A DNA stretch of 64,000 nucleotides from Anaeromonas sp052088025 (GCF_052088025.1 NZ_JBQCYD010000004.1:1-64000); one strand, 5' to 3'. Counted from the stretch's first letter, positions 35,513 to 45,712 are shown. A program made the numbers and translations. The notes: generated by a model from the sequence alone, not told the origin.

Positions 35513-36385
35513 TCACACCAATCCCTCATATCTAAGCCTTGCATCTATTTCTATTTTCTTTTCATTTATTGCATTATAGATACATGTACTTAAATAGGAA
35601 ATAGGATTTTTAATCTTCACAGTTTTACTTATTTCTTTAAATTTATTTATTGCATATTCTATAGTGAAATGATCTAGCTTTTCTAAGTCTTTTTTTACCA
35701 TAGATGATGGAATATAGGTATTTCCTATTTTTACCTTAATATTATTTTCTATGTCTAATAAAAGCATCTTTATAGCATGACTTACAGCAGATCTATATGA
35801 TTCATCTAAATCATCTATATAGCAATTATTAAGTATTCTTTTAAAATCATCATTAAAATTATTAGGATTATTCCTTCTGTCAATTTGTCTTTCTTCTTTT
35901 TCTTCTCTTACTACTACTTCTTCCTTTACTATAGTATTAGACTGACTGATAGACTTATTTATATCTTTTGTTGAATTCTTTGTAGAAGTCTCTGGTATTG
36001 GTGGGGTAATTTTTACCTCTTGGATTGGTTCATTTTGTTCCTTTGCATTAGGTAATAATCTTTTAAGCTCTTCATAATCAATTGTATACCAAAGGGTCCT
36101 GTCCATTTTCATAGTATTATAATTTCCTATTAAAAGTAATTTCATTTCCCTTAATTTCTTAAAAATTCTTTTTACTGTTTCCTTACTCCAAAATGGAAAT
36201 TCTTCTCTCCATTCTTCTATAGTATTGTATGTCCAATATTTTCCGTCCCTAAAATTATGATTTTTCTTTCTATTAACCTCTAGCCAGTAATTAATTTGCT
36301 GAAGTACTATTGTCTCATTTAATCCTAAAACTCTTGCTATATCTCTATTAACTACTATTGGGTTACTGTTAAATAAATTTTGCAT
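35513..36385 (-). CDS. Phage-type replication-initiation-like protein with N-terminal winged helix
   Basis: 290 residues. The first ~110 form a winged-helix domain common in phage replisome organisers and DnaD-like proteins (ARVLGLNETIVLQQINYWLEV, EEFPFWSKETVKRIFKKLREM). A charged, low-complexity linker follows, then a C-terminal domain ending NPISYLSTCIYNAINEKK. No helicase loader or other phage gene lies beside it, so it may be a stranded remnant of a mobile element. Its ribosome site GGAGGT is inside a 12-bp hairpin that could block translation. Confidence 0.7.
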   Translation of the reverse strand: MQNLFNSNPIVVNRDIARVLGLNETIVLQQINYWLEVNRKKNHNFRDGKYWTYNTIEEWREEFPFWSKETVKRIFKKLREMKLLLIGNYNTMKMDRTLWYTIDYEELKRLLPNAKEQNEPIQEVKITPPIPETSTKNSTKDINKSISQSNTIVKEEVVVREEKEERQIDRRNNPNNFNDDFKRILNNCYIDDLDESYRSAVSHAIKMLLLDIENNIKVKIGNTYIPSSMVKKDLEKLDHFTIEYAINKFKEISKTVKIKNPISYLSTCIYNAINEKKIEIDARLRYEGLV

Positions 36386-36391
36386 AAAATT

Positions 36392-36436
36392 ACCTCCAAA
36401 TTTTTATATTTACTACTTATATAGAAATTTGGAGGT
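36392..36436 (-). promoter_or_regulatory. Hairpin masking the ribosome site of the replication-like gene
   Basis: On the minus strand ACCTCCAAATTT pairs perfectly with AAATTTGGAGGT across a ~19-base loop. The second arm is the ribosome site, and the ATG is seven bases further. Translation would need the hairpin opened. Confidence 0.6.
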
Positions 36437-36448
36437 AAAGTTACTATT
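36420..36448. repeat. Direct repeat copy A (29 bases, 28 identical to copy B)
   Basis: Shares 28 of 29 bases with 50056-50084 in the same orientation (contains GAAATTTGGAG and TAAAGTTACTATT). It includes the 5' arm of the ribosome-site hairpin. Confidence 0.85.
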
Positions 36449-36476
36449 GTATTTTTGGTTTTTTGTGTTCGAAAAA

Positions 36477-38153
36477 TTATTTATTTCTAATTAATTTTTC
36501 GACTAATTCTTTTTGTCTGATTCTAAGAATATCTGGTGTCCAATTATCATTTTTCTCTAAAAAAATCTTATTAGCATGAAAAGCATCTACTCTTTGTTTT
36601 AAATATCTTTCCTTCTTTTCTTTAAATTCTAAGTTGCTCAATTTAGAATTTTTAATTTTACTTATTAATACTAAATTAGCGATCTTATGAGTCCATTTTT
36701 CTCTTTCTAAATCATTAAAATCTTTTAACCACTTACTATTTTCTCTAGGATTTTGTGGTAATACATGTTCTACACTTATTCGTTTATATCCTGATAAATG
36801 TACAGTATTATCACTCATTAAATATTCTAATTTTAATAGTATATATCTACCAAATCTTCTTTTATATACTTCTCCTTCTATCATCAATCTGAATTGATTC
36901 ATATCAATATTAAATAAATCATTATTATTAATCAAACTATCAATATTATTCTCATCTGTTTTTTCAATTTGTTTTAATATACGATTCATAGCCTCTATTC
37001 TTTTAGTAGGATTTTCTTGACAAATCCAATCACCTGCAAATTTATATTCTAATCTTTTTAAAAACTCGAATAATTTATTCATTTTAAATTTACTATAATA
37101 AAAAAGTAAAGGAGGAATCCAATCTTCAGATGGGAGACCTATCTTCATAATTGTAATTAGATTTTTATATTCATTGCTAAGTTTATCGCTTTCAAGTTCT
37201 ATTATTTGATTATATATATCATCATAATTCATCATTAAATTAATTGTTTCTTTACCTAGTGATATAATATTTTTATTATAAATATTTTTTTCAAACTCTT
37301 CTAATAAATTTATCCTAGCCTTTTCTTTTACAAGGATTGTTCTTATAAATGCTAAAAATCTATCAAAATCCTCACCATATTTACCTTCTATTTCTTCCCA
37401 GATTCTTGCATATTTTTTTATTTCTTTGTCGCTTGTAATTGCTCCAATATTTTTTGATTTTAATATGTCGGAACTTGTTAATGGAATCCCTCTGTCATTT
37501 AAAATTGTGAATAATCTAAATGCATCTTCTGTGTTATCTGTTGATACATAAATAAACAATGCTTTATTTAATAAAAACTCTGCAAAATCTTCTAATCGCT
37601 CATTATTTTCTAAAAAATTACGCACTGTTAAAATTGCATTAGCCATATTAGATATAGAAATATTATCCTCATTGATTTTATCACTAATATATTGTTTGTT
37701 ATTTGTACCATTTTCTTTAACAATATTTTCTTTAATAAAATCTTCTACCCTATCTCTTATATGAAATGTAATTCTTTGTCTAGAAGGGATTTTTAAAAGC
37801 TTATTTTCTTCTTGAAAAATTAATTTTTGAAGAGTTCTTTTATAGCTATCATTATCTAAAACATCCCTTAATGATGCAATTATTATAAGAAAAGTAGTAA
37901 GACGTTGTTGACCATCTAAAACTTCATATTCATCATAATCTTCATTATCAGTCTTTTTTAAAACTAGTGATCCTAGAAAATATTCATTTTTAGGTTTATT
38001 ATCAAATGCAAATTTCAAATCATCAAGTAGCTCAGATACGTTATCATTTTGCCACACGTAAGATCTTTGATATTCTGGTACTACAAACCAAAAATCCTGA
38101 GAAAAAATCTTTTGAAGCAATTTCTTATCAACACTTATTTTACCACTTCCCAC
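36477..38153 (-). CDS. DUF262-DUF1524 protein, GmrSD-like type IV restriction nuclease
   Basis: 558 residues. The N-terminal DUF262 domain has VPEYQRSYVWQ and the nucleotide-handling motif LDGQQRLTTFL (about residue 80). The C-terminal DUF1524 domain has the His-Me nuclease pattern SVEHVLPQNP...HKIANLVLISKIKNSKLSN. Fused GmrS-GmrD proteins cleave modified (for example glucosylated) phage DNA. It sits downstream of the type I system with the same orientation. The GTG eight bases after AGGAG is preferred to one inside that site. Confidence 0.88.
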   Translation of the reverse strand: MGSGKISVDKKLLQKIFSQDFWFVVPEYQRSYVWQNDNVSELLDDLKFAFDNKPKNEYFLGSLVLKKTDNEDYDEYEVLDGQQRLTTFLIIIASLRDVLDNDSYKRTLQKLIFQEENKLLKIPSRQRITFHIRDRVEDFIKENIVKENGTNNKQYISDKINEDNISISNMANAILTVRNFLENNERLEDFAEFLLNKALFIYVSTDNTEDAFRLFTILNDRGIPLTSSDILKSKNIGAITSDKEIKKYARIWEEIEGKYGEDFDRFLAFIRTILVKEKARINLLEEFEKNIYNKNIISLGKETINLMMNYDDIYNQIIELESDKLSNEYKNLITIMKIGLPSEDWIPPLLFYYSKFKMNKLFEFLKRLEYKFAGDWICQENPTKRIEAMNRILKQIEKTDENNIDSLINNNDLFNIDMNQFRLMIEGEVYKRRFGRYILLKLEYLMSDNTVHLSGYKRISVEHVLPQNPRENSKWLKDFNDLEREKWTHKIANLVLISKIKNSKLSNLEFKEKKERYLKQRVDAFHANKIFLEKNDNWTPDILRIRQKELVEKLIRNK

Positions 38154-38215
38154 TAATATCACTCCTAATATTTAAATTTTTTATCTTAATTCTACTTTTA
38201 TATTAAACCTTCTTA

Positions 38216-38929
38216 TCAAATCCTAGTATTACTCTCATACACCATATTATTAAGTTCAGCCCTTATGCCCCTCCAATTTGGCATGAACTTGTCCATATAT
38301 GCATGAAATCTTTCATTATGGTGTCTTTCTAATAAATGCACCATCTCATGGACTATTATATATTCAAGGCATCTTGGTGTTTTTTTAGATAATTCTAAAT
38401 TTATCCATATTCTCTTTGCTTCCACATTACAAGTTCCCCATTTTGTTTTCATTCTCTTTACTCTACTTTCATTCACAGAAACTCCAATTATTTTTTCCCA
38501 TTTATTGATATAGTCTGGTATAGTTTGCTTTAGATGATTTCTATACCATTCATTCATTATTTTCTCCCTTTTTTCTATAGTGCTATTAGACTTTACATAC
38601 AAATCTATATATTTTTTATTTCTTATTTCTACCCTTTGCTTTTCTTTTGTTTCAATTACATTTAACAAATATCTAGTCCCTGAAAAATAATGACTTTCTC
38701 CAGATATAAACTCTCTTTTTGATTGTCTATCCTGTGATAGAAATTTTGATTTTTGTTTTTTTATCCAAGGAAGTTTTGATATTGCAAAGAGTCTTACTGA
38801 TTCATCATCTAGCTTTTTAGGTACAGCCAGCCTCACCCTACCTTCTGGTGGATGAACTGACAAATGAATATTTTTTATATTTTTTCTTATAAACTCAATA
38901 TCAATATTTCCTATATTTATATTTTCCAA
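38216..38929 (-). CDS. YgjP-like metallopeptidase (DUF45)
   Basis: 237 residues. The zinc motif HEMVHLLERHHNERFHAYMD gives HExxH plus a downstream histidine, the YgjP/WLM-type arrangement. RVRLAVPKKLDDESVRLFA is typical of the N-terminal half. Genes of this family often follow hsdR, suggesting a part in type I restriction biology, but its substrate is unknown. The start codon directly follows the hsdR stop, so it is the fourth gene of the operon. Confidence 0.88.
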   Translation of the reverse strand: MENINIGNIDIEFIRKNIKNIHLSVHPPEGRVRLAVPKKLDDESVRLFAISKLPWIKKQKSKFLSQDRQSKREFISGESHYFSGTRYLLNVIETKEKQRVEIRNKKYIDLYVKSNSTIEKREKIMNEWYRNHLKQTIPDYINKWEKIIGVSVNESRVKRMKTKWGTCNVEAKRIWINLELSKKTPRCLEYIIVHEMVHLLERHHNERFHAYMDKFMPNWRGIRAELNNMVYESNTRI

Positions 38930-41900
38930 TTAATATTCACCTTGATTCTTTATTATGTCTATAGTAGAGTCTACAAGCTCTTCATCATCTCCTAGATATT
39001 CTCTTAAAGTGTTTTTTACATATCTTTCCTTTATTCTATTCCCTCTCCAACCATCTGGAGTGTTGAATTCAAGTTCTGCATTTATTTCTAATACTAAATC
39101 CTTATCTTCATTTAAATTATCATATAGAGCCATCTTAGCTTTAGTATTAATTTCTTTAGGATAGGATTTTGAATCTGATGGATTTTTAGCCCTTTTAGTT
39201 AAATCTATGATTGTTTTTAAATACTCTTCATAATCTTTCACTTTTTCTTTTCTCTCTCTAATAAGTTCATCTAATAAAATAGACATCTTTTCATAATATT
39301 TTGGATTAGTAGGTTTTTCATCCGTTATTAATTTTCTAACATTGTTTTCTATAGTTTCTGCTGTAGCTTCCTTATCTTCCTTTATACCTTCAGGTAATTC
39401 ATCTAAGGCATCCTTACCTCTTTCAACTATTAATTCTACTAAAGAAAGGTCATCAAATGCTGATATTTTTTTGTGTTCTTTTGCACTTATATATGAATCT
39501 ATTAAATGTCTCATAGCTGGCTCATAAGATTTCAAATCAATATAATCATTGGCTGCTATCATTACTTCCAATCGAATGTTGTCATAATATTTTACATCTT
39601 TTTTTATTGAATCAATTTCACTATCACTATATCCTGCTTCTTTCATTTCATTAGCTATATGTGAATATGCTCTAAGCAGTCCTGCACTATATTTATATAA
39701 GGCTTTTCTCTTTTCTTCATTTTCTTTTAGAGCATCTTTATCACTGGTATCTTCTGCGCAGAAATATCTAATATATTCCTTAGATTCTTTAGGTGGTACT
39801 ACTGGTTCACAAAGTGCCTTTATACTTTCAAGTGCAGTATCCAGCCTTTCACTAGATTTTTCTAACCTATCTTTTAAAAGACCTTCAACATCTTCTTTTT
39901 CATATGAGTCAAATGCTTCGGATGTATAGTCTTCTACTGATTTTTCTAAGCTTTTGAATAAATCCATATAGTCGATCACATAGCCATATTCTTTGTCCTC
40001 TCCATCTAAACGATTAACCCTACAAATTGCTTGAAATAGACCATGGTCCCTCATAGATTTATCAATATATAGATAAGTGGCTGGTGGAGCATCAAAACCT
40101 GTCAAAAGCTTGTCTACTACTATTAGTAATTTCATTTGAGCTGGTGATTCTATAAATTTCTTTTTTACTTCCTCTTCAAACACCTCTGGCTTTTTACCAT
40201 TTAGCATCTCCTGATATACTTCATATTTCTCTATATTTTCAGTATCTTCTTCTCCTGTAGATTCACCTTTTATATCAGATATATGAGGATTATATGAGGT
40301 AATGATAGCGCATTTTTTAAAACCTTCTCCTTGAAATATTTCATAGTATTTACAGGCTTCATAGATACTTCCAGCGACTAAAATAGCATTACCCTTGCCA
40401 CTTTCTAATCTATCTTTGGTGCTCATATCATGAATTATGTCATTTACAATTATCATAAGTCTTGATTTGGAGCTTAGTACTTTTTGTAGAGTGCCCCATC
40501 TTTGCTTTAATTTGATTTTAGTATGGTCTGTAAGTCCTCTTGTTTTAGCTTCAAACCATTCATCTATCTTTTCTTGAGAATTTATATCTTGTTCTACATC
40601 CCTTGCTTCATATTGTAAATCTAGTACAACTTCATCCTTTACTGCTTCATCAAATTTATAGGTATGAATATATGATCCAAATACTTCTATACTTTTTTGT
40701 TTGTCTTTTTTAAGAAGTGGAGTACCAGTAAAACCTATAAATAATGAATCTGGTAGAATGGTTTTCATAGCTTCATGTAACTTACCTGATTGAGTCCTAT
40801 GACATTCATCTACAAATACATAGATATTACCCTTTGCTTTGAAATCCTTGGGTAGTGAATTATTAAGTTCCTCTATATACTTATTGTAATCAGATTCTTT
40901 GACCTCTCCACTTTTTTTACCAAATTTATGAATTAAAGAATTTATAAGAAGTGGAGTCGTAGAGTTTAGCTTTTCTATTAAATCTGAACCACTTTTAGTC
41001 CTGTAGATACTTTCATCTACACCCTTAAAAACCTTCTCAATTTGAGAGTCTAGCTCTTCCCTATCAGTTATAATTAATATTCTTGAATCCGCTATATTTT
41101 CCCTAATCCATTTGGCAAGCCATACCATAGTGAGACTTTTTCCACTTCCTTGAGTATGCCAAATTATACCACCTTCTCTTTTTTTGATTCTTTTAGTAGC
41201 TGCATTTACTCCAAAATATTGATTTGGTCTACAAATCTTCTTGATACCACTATCAAACACTATAAAGTCATGAATAATTTCTAAAAATCTTTCCTTGTGA
41301 CATAATTTTATTATTTGTTTATCTAATAACTCTTTTACTTCACCAGATATTATTTTTACTTCTTCAGATAAGGGATCATTTGCCTTGTCATCTTCTTTCC
41401 AGTTTAAATAATATTTTTCACTAGTTTCAATAGTTCCATATCTAAGACCTGCTGTATCATTTCCTGCCATGACTAATTGCATAGTATTATAAAAAGGTTT
41501 TATAAATTCTTTCTTCTGATTATCTAAGTTTTGTCTTATGCCTTCTGAAATTGATACAATAGATCTTTTAAGTTCTATAACTCCAAGGGCTATTCCATTT
41601 ACATATAGGACGATATCTGGTCTTTTAGTATTTTCTCCTTTTACAGTGACTTCTTCTGCAATATAGAAATCGTTGTTTAGAGGGTTTTGCCAATCTATAA
41701 ACATAACAGTCTCATTGTTTTCACTAAAATCTTCTTTTACCTGAACACCATATCTAAGTAATGTATATACTTCCTTGTTTATATCATATAAACTTTCAAT
41801 ATTATTAGTAGATATTTCTATGAATTTTGAAGTAGCACGATTTATAAGAGTATCACTATAGTTTTGTTCTTTTAAATAATTTCTCAAAAGTTCTTCTTTA

Positions 41901-42019
41901 ATGTTTGAATTGTTTTCCCTATCTTCAAAATTACCAAGATAATTATAGTTTAGCTTGTCAGTAAAAACATTTACTACTCTATTTTGAGTTTGTCTTTCTC
42001 TTTGACCTACTTTACTCAT
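38930..42019 (-). CDS. hsdR: Type I restriction endonuclease subunit R
   Basis: 1029 residues, the DNA-translocating and cutting subunit. The N-terminal PD-(D/E)xK nuclease uses D135, E149 and K151 (RPDIVLYV, IELKRS). The helicase core has Walker A GSGKS at 291-295, DECH at 404-407 and FIGFTGTP after it. The C-terminal ~300 residues are helical and bind the methylase complex. It starts four bases inside the end of hsdS, so translation is coupled. Confidence 0.95.
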   Translation of the reverse strand: MSKVGQRERQTQNRVVNVFTDKLNYNYLGNFEDRENNSNIKEELLRNYLKEQNYSDTLINRATSKFIEISTNNIESLYDINKEVYTLLRYGVQVKEDFSENNETVMFIDWQNPLNNDFYIAEEVTVKGENTKRPDIVLYVNGIALGVIELKRSIVSISEGIRQNLDNQKKEFIKPFYNTMQLVMAGNDTAGLRYGTIETSEKYYLNWKEDDKANDPLSEEVKIISGEVKELLDKQIIKLCHKERFLEIIHDFIVFDSGIKKICRPNQYFGVNAATKRIKKREGGIIWHTQGSGKSLTMVWLAKWIRENIADSRILIITDREELDSQIEKVFKGVDESIYRTKSGSDLIEKLNSTTPLLINSLIHKFGKKSGEVKESDYNKYIEELNNSLPKDFKAKGNIYVFVDECHRTQSGKLHEAMKTILPDSLFIGFTGTPLLKKDKQKSIEVFGSYIHTYKFDEAVKDEVVLDLQYEARDVEQDINSQEKIDEWFEAKTRGLTDHTKIKLKQRWGTLQKVLSSKSRLMIIVNDIIHDMSTKDRLESGKGNAILVAGSIYEACKYYEIFQGEGFKKCAIITSYNPHISDIKGESTGEEDTENIEKYEVYQEMLNGKKPEVFEEEVKKKFIESPAQMKLLIVVDKLLTGFDAPPATYLYIDKSMRDHGLFQAICRVNRLDGEDKEYGYVIDYMDLFKSLEKSVEDYTSEAFDSYEKEDVEGLLKDRLEKSSERLDTALESIKALCEPVVPPKESKEYIRYFCAEDTSDKDALKENEEKRKALYKYSAGLLRAYSHIANEMKEAGYSDSEIDSIKKDVKYYDNIRLEVMIAANDYIDLKSYEPAMRHLIDSYISAKEHKKISAFDDLSLVELIVERGKDALDELPEGIKEDKEATAETIENNVRKLITDEKPTNPKYYEKMSILLDELIRERKEKVKDYEEYLKTIIDLTKRAKNPSDSKSYPKEINTKAKMALYDNLNEDKDLVLEINAELEFNTPDGWRGNRIKERYVKNTLREYLGDDEELVDSTIDIIKNQGEY

Positions 42020-43236
42020 ATCAATCTAATCCTCCCTGTAAGAAGTTCTTGCATCATGCCTTTTTTAATAGTTTTATATTTTTCTAGTTTTTGTTGTTGT
42101 AGTTCTATTTCTGAGTCCATGTCAGATAGTATTTGAGCTATAGCTTTTTGTTCTTTTATGTCTTTAGGTGTTTTTATATTCAATAATTTTAGTGATTCAA
42201 AATTCAAAGCAGCCATTGTAGTTGAGCTAGATAATTGTGCAATTTCTTTTTTCATGTAAGTCAAGAGATAATAAAAAAATTTATTATATATTACTATTTT
42301 AGGATTTAAATGAAATAAATTATTAGCTATAACTCCTTCAAAATCATATCCAACAATTCCAGGTTCACCATATCTAATCATAAACAAATCATCATTTGAT
42401 ACATGATGTTCAAGTCCTGGATCTTTAATATATCTAGGCAACTCATCATTTTTTGTTAAATCTACTATTCTTATAAACCTTACTAAACCTTCTTCTTTTA
42501 ATACTCTCTGCTTTAATACAGAGCATTGAACCCCTTGTTTAAAATTAAATAATTTTTCTAAATTTTTAGTTATCCACTCAGCACTAAATCCATCTAATCT
42601 TTTCTTTCCTGTAAGTAACTCTTGAATTGTTCCTTGTTTCATTTTTTTCTTTTTATCTATTAATTTTTGAGTTGATTCAATTAAATCATCCATATCACTT
42701 AAGACTGTAGCAATAGCTTTTTGTTCTTTTAGTGGGGGTAATAATATTGGAGTTTCTCTTATTGTTTTAAGAGATAAGTTTCTTATAGTAGTTCCAGTTA
42801 GTTTATTTTCATAAAATTTGTTAATAGATTCCATTTGTAATTGATAAAAAATATATTTTTTATTTGCACCTTTATTTATATTTATATAACTAGCACTCTT
42901 TCCCAAAATAATTTTTTCATTATTATAGAAAGCTAAATTTCCTATTGTACCATTTATTGACATTAAAATTGTATTATTATTTAAATTTTTCTTATGCTTT
43001 TCATATTCAATTTTATTTATACATTTTGTCTCTTTAAAAATTTTTATTTTTCCATTGATTAAATTATTTCCATTTATAAAATAAGTCTCAGAATTAGATA
43101 CATACTTAGGAGTAGTATGTATTCCGTCTCCTATCAAATTAGATATTTCAATAAGATTTACTACTTCCCAATCCTCAGGTATAACTCCGACCTCTGTCTT
43201 CTTATATCCATCTCTAATTTTCATCTCTTCTACCAT
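42016..43236 (-). CDS. hsdS: Type I restriction-modification specificity subunit S
   Basis: 406 residues, two target-recognition domains, each followed by a conserved helical spacer. The N-terminus GYKKTEVGVIPEDWEVV is the usual HsdS start. The spacers are recognisable by PPLKEQKAIATVLSDMDD and IKEQKAIAQILSDMDSE, both ending QELLTG. Recognition would be bipartite; the target sequence cannot be predicted here. Overlaps the end of hsdM by seven bases. Confidence 0.95.
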   Translation of the reverse strand: MVEEMKIRDGYKKTEVGVIPEDWEVVNLIEISNLIGDGIHTTPKYVSNSETYFINGNNLINGKIKIFKETKCINKIEYEKHKKNLNNNTILMSINGTIGNLAFYNNEKIILGKSASYININKGANKKYIFYQLQMESINKFYENKLTGTTIRNLSLKTIRETPILLPPLKEQKAIATVLSDMDDLIESTQKLIDKKKKMKQGTIQELLTGKKRLDGFSAEWITKNLEKLFNFKQGVQCSVLKQRVLKEEGLVRFIRIVDLTKNDELPRYIKDPGLEHHVSNDDLFMIRYGEPGIVGYDFEGVIANNLFHLNPKIVIYNKFFYYLLTYMKKEIAQLSSSTTMAALNFESLKLLNIKTPKDIKEQKAIAQILSDMDSEIELQQQKLEKYKTIKKGMMQELLTGRIRLI

Positions 43237-45593
43237 GAAAATCCCATCCTCTTTAAATGTCCTTCTACCTTACTTTCTAATTCTTTTATCTCTTCTTCTA
43301 TTTGAGGTAATGGCTCGTCATATCTTTCTGCTAGTTCTTTTATCCTTGTTGTTAATCTGTGAGATATTCTTTCTAATTCTCCATTTACTTCTTTAGTTAT
43401 TGTTGGAACCCATTTATAATCTATTACGAGTCCCTTTATTTGATCTTCACTTAGTTCTTTATATTTATTATCTACTTTTTTATTTAATTCTTTCTCTAAC
43501 TTTTTGATTTCTTTGTTAGCTTTTGATTCATTATCTACTAATTTTAAATAATTATTTAATACTTCATATTCTTCTTTGTAGTCTTCATTATCTTTGGTTT
43601 CTTTTATTTTGCTCTTTAAATTTCCCTTTGTAATGTTTCCTTTGTCGTTTTTTATTTCTTCAAGTATTCCTTCTTCTTCACTATGTTCTTCTTCATATTC
43701 TTCTTTTTCTCTTGATATTTCATCTTTTTCTACTTCTTTTGCTTCTATATATTCCTTTTCTTCAATGAAATATTTATCTATTATTAATTCTTGGGGTACC
43801 AAATCTTTATCTGCTATCCAGCCATTTTCAACTATCATATAAGTATCATCTTTCATAGTATCTAGCCAATAGTTCATTAGATATTGGTATATGTCATATT
43901 TATCTATAAGTATTCTGCCATCAAATTTTTCTAATATATCTTCTGATATTATTTCAATTATTTCCTTTGGGTTTGATCCTGTCTTTATATTTCTAAACAT
44001 TTCCCTATATTTATTAGACCAATTATTTATAATAGTATTTATTTCTTGCCTGTAGTTTATAAATTCTTCATCATTAAATATAGTTTCCTTTATATTTTCT
44101 TTTTCTACATTTAATTTGCTATATCCTTCTTTTTCACTATTAGAAAAAAGTGTATTTCTTGATTTTGGATATACCTCCCAATATTTTTCTAACTCATCTA
44201 TATCTCTATTTGGTATTCCCCCACTTAGATGAGCTCTTATATCTTGGATGTCTTCCTCTTCAGTGTTATCAATATATCTTGGGATGTTTAGATTATATTC
44301 ATTTTCTTTGATTTCATCTATTGGTATCATTCTAGAATATTTAGGTATTTCAGTTTTATTATTAAATACGTCTACTATTTTATGAATATCTTGTTCTCTT
44401 AATCTATTTTTATTTCCATCTTTGATAAAACCTTTACTTGCATCTATCATAAATATACCTTTTCTTACAGAAGCATTTGCCTTATCAATTACTATGATTG
44501 CTGCAGGTATTCCTGTACCATAAAATAGGTTAGCAGGGAGACCTATTATACCTTTTATATATCCTCTTTTTATTATATTTTCCCTTATAGTAGCTTCTGC
44601 ATTTCCTCTAAATAATACTCCATGAGGAAGTATTATGGCACCTTTTCCTTTGTTACTTTTTAAAGATTTTATTAGGTGAAGTAAAAATGCATAGTCACCA
44701 TTTTTAGCTGGTGGAAGTCCATATCCATCAAATCTTTTGTATAAATCATTTGCTGGGTCAAAGCCATTGCTCCAACTCTTTGTAGAAAAAGGCGGATTTG
44801 CTACTGCAAAATCAAATGTTTTAAGTTTACCTTCTTTATCTCTGAATTCAGGTGAAGATAAGGTATCTCCTTGACGAATATCTGATAGTTCATTGTTATG
44901 TAATATCATATTCATCTTTGCAAGTGCTACTGTTGCTACATCTTTTTCTTGACCATATAGGGTAAGACCGTTTCCTGATTCATCTGCTACCTTAAGTAGT
45001 AGGGAACCACTGCCTGCTGTAGGGTCATATACTGTTTGAGATTGTTTTTCTATACTTTCAACCCCTATTACCTGGGCCATTATTCTTGATACCTCTGCCG
45101 GGGTATAGAACTGTCCCTTACTCTTTCCTGATTCAGTTGCAAAATGCTTCATGAGATATTCATAAGCATCACCTAAAATATCATCGCCTTCTGCTGTATT
45201 ACTACCAAAGTTCAATTTTTCATCTTCAAATATGGCTATTAGATTAGACAACCTATCTACCATTTCTTTTCCTTTTCCAAGCTTATCAGAATCATTGAAG
45301 TCTGCTACTGTTATAACCCCTACTAAATCATTTTCATCTGCCATTTTTCTAATAATCTTATTAGTCTTGTCTCCTATTTCTTTATCACCCTTTAATTCCA
45401 TAAGGTCTTTGAAGCTTCCACCTTCAGGCACATAAATAAGGGCATCTTTTTTACCATAGTATTTATCTGTTACATATCTCATAAATAAAAGTATTAGTAT
45501 ATAGTTTTTATATTGAGAGGCATCCATGCCTCCCCTTAATTCATCACAACTTTTCCATAGTTTGTTATATAATTCACTCTTTTTTATAGCCAT
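43230..45593 (-). CDS. hsdM: Type I restriction-modification methyltransferase subunit M, long form
   Basis: 787 residues. N6-adenine methyltransferase with the SAM motif DPTAGSGSLL (190-199) and catalytic NPPF (266-269); the N-terminal HsdM_N domain starts KSELYNKLWKSCDELRGGMD. Most HsdM proteins are 480-550 residues; here ~300 extra, highly charged, coiled-coil-like residues follow (rich in Glu/Lys) before the end KVEGHLKRMGFSW. The long form recurs in some firmicute systems. Ribosome site TGGAGGAAT; its own promoter lies upstream. Confidence 0.93.
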   Translation of the reverse strand: MAIKKSELYNKLWKSCDELRGGMDASQYKNYILILLFMRYVTDKYYGKKDALIYVPEGGSFKDLMELKGDKEIGDKTNKIIRKMADENDLVGVITVADFNDSDKLGKGKEMVDRLSNLIAIFEDEKLNFGSNTAEGDDILGDAYEYLMKHFATESGKSKGQFYTPAEVSRIMAQVIGVESIEKQSQTVYDPTAGSGSLLLKVADESGNGLTLYGQEKDVATVALAKMNMILHNNELSDIRQGDTLSSPEFRDKEGKLKTFDFAVANPPFSTKSWSNGFDPANDLYKRFDGYGLPPAKNGDYAFLLHLIKSLKSNKGKGAIILPHGVLFRGNAEATIRENIIKRGYIKGIIGLPANLFYGTGIPAAIIVIDKANASVRKGIFMIDASKGFIKDGNKNRLREQDIHKIVDVFNNKTEIPKYSRMIPIDEIKENEYNLNIPRYIDNTEEEDIQDIRAHLSGGIPNRDIDELEKYWEVYPKSRNTLFSNSEKEGYSKLNVEKENIKETIFNDEEFINYRQEINTIINNWSNKYREMFRNIKTGSNPKEIIEIISEDILEKFDGRILIDKYDIYQYLMNYWLDTMKDDTYMIVENGWIADKDLVPQELIIDKYFIEEKEYIEAKEVEKDEISREKEEYEEEHSEEEGILEEIKNDKGNITKGNLKSKIKETKDNEDYKEEYEVLNNYLKLVDNESKANKEIKKLEKELNKKVDNKYKELSEDQIKGLVIDYKWVPTITKEVNGELERISHRLTTRIKELAERYDEPLPQIEEEIKELESKVEGHLKRMGFSW

Positions 45594-45639
45594 TTTGTCA
45601 ATTCCTCCATTGTTGTAAATTAATTATATATATATAATT

Positions 45640-45668
45640 ATTATATATATCTTTAGCTATTTTAGCAA
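45640..45668 (-). promoter_or_regulatory. Predicted promoter of the hsdMSR operon
   Basis: Perfect -10 TATAAT (45640-45645) and -35 TTGCTA (45663-45668) with a 17-base spacer, ~47 bases ahead of hsdM. Confidence 0.6.
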
Positions 45669-45712
45669 TTTTCTAAACTTAATTAATAAGTATAATGAGA
45701 TTTAATATAAAA

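Noticed and set aside
43594..43842. 82-codon serine-rich plus-strand frame opposite hsdM
   Set aside because: Antisense image of the Glu/Lys-rich HsdM tail; no ribosome site.
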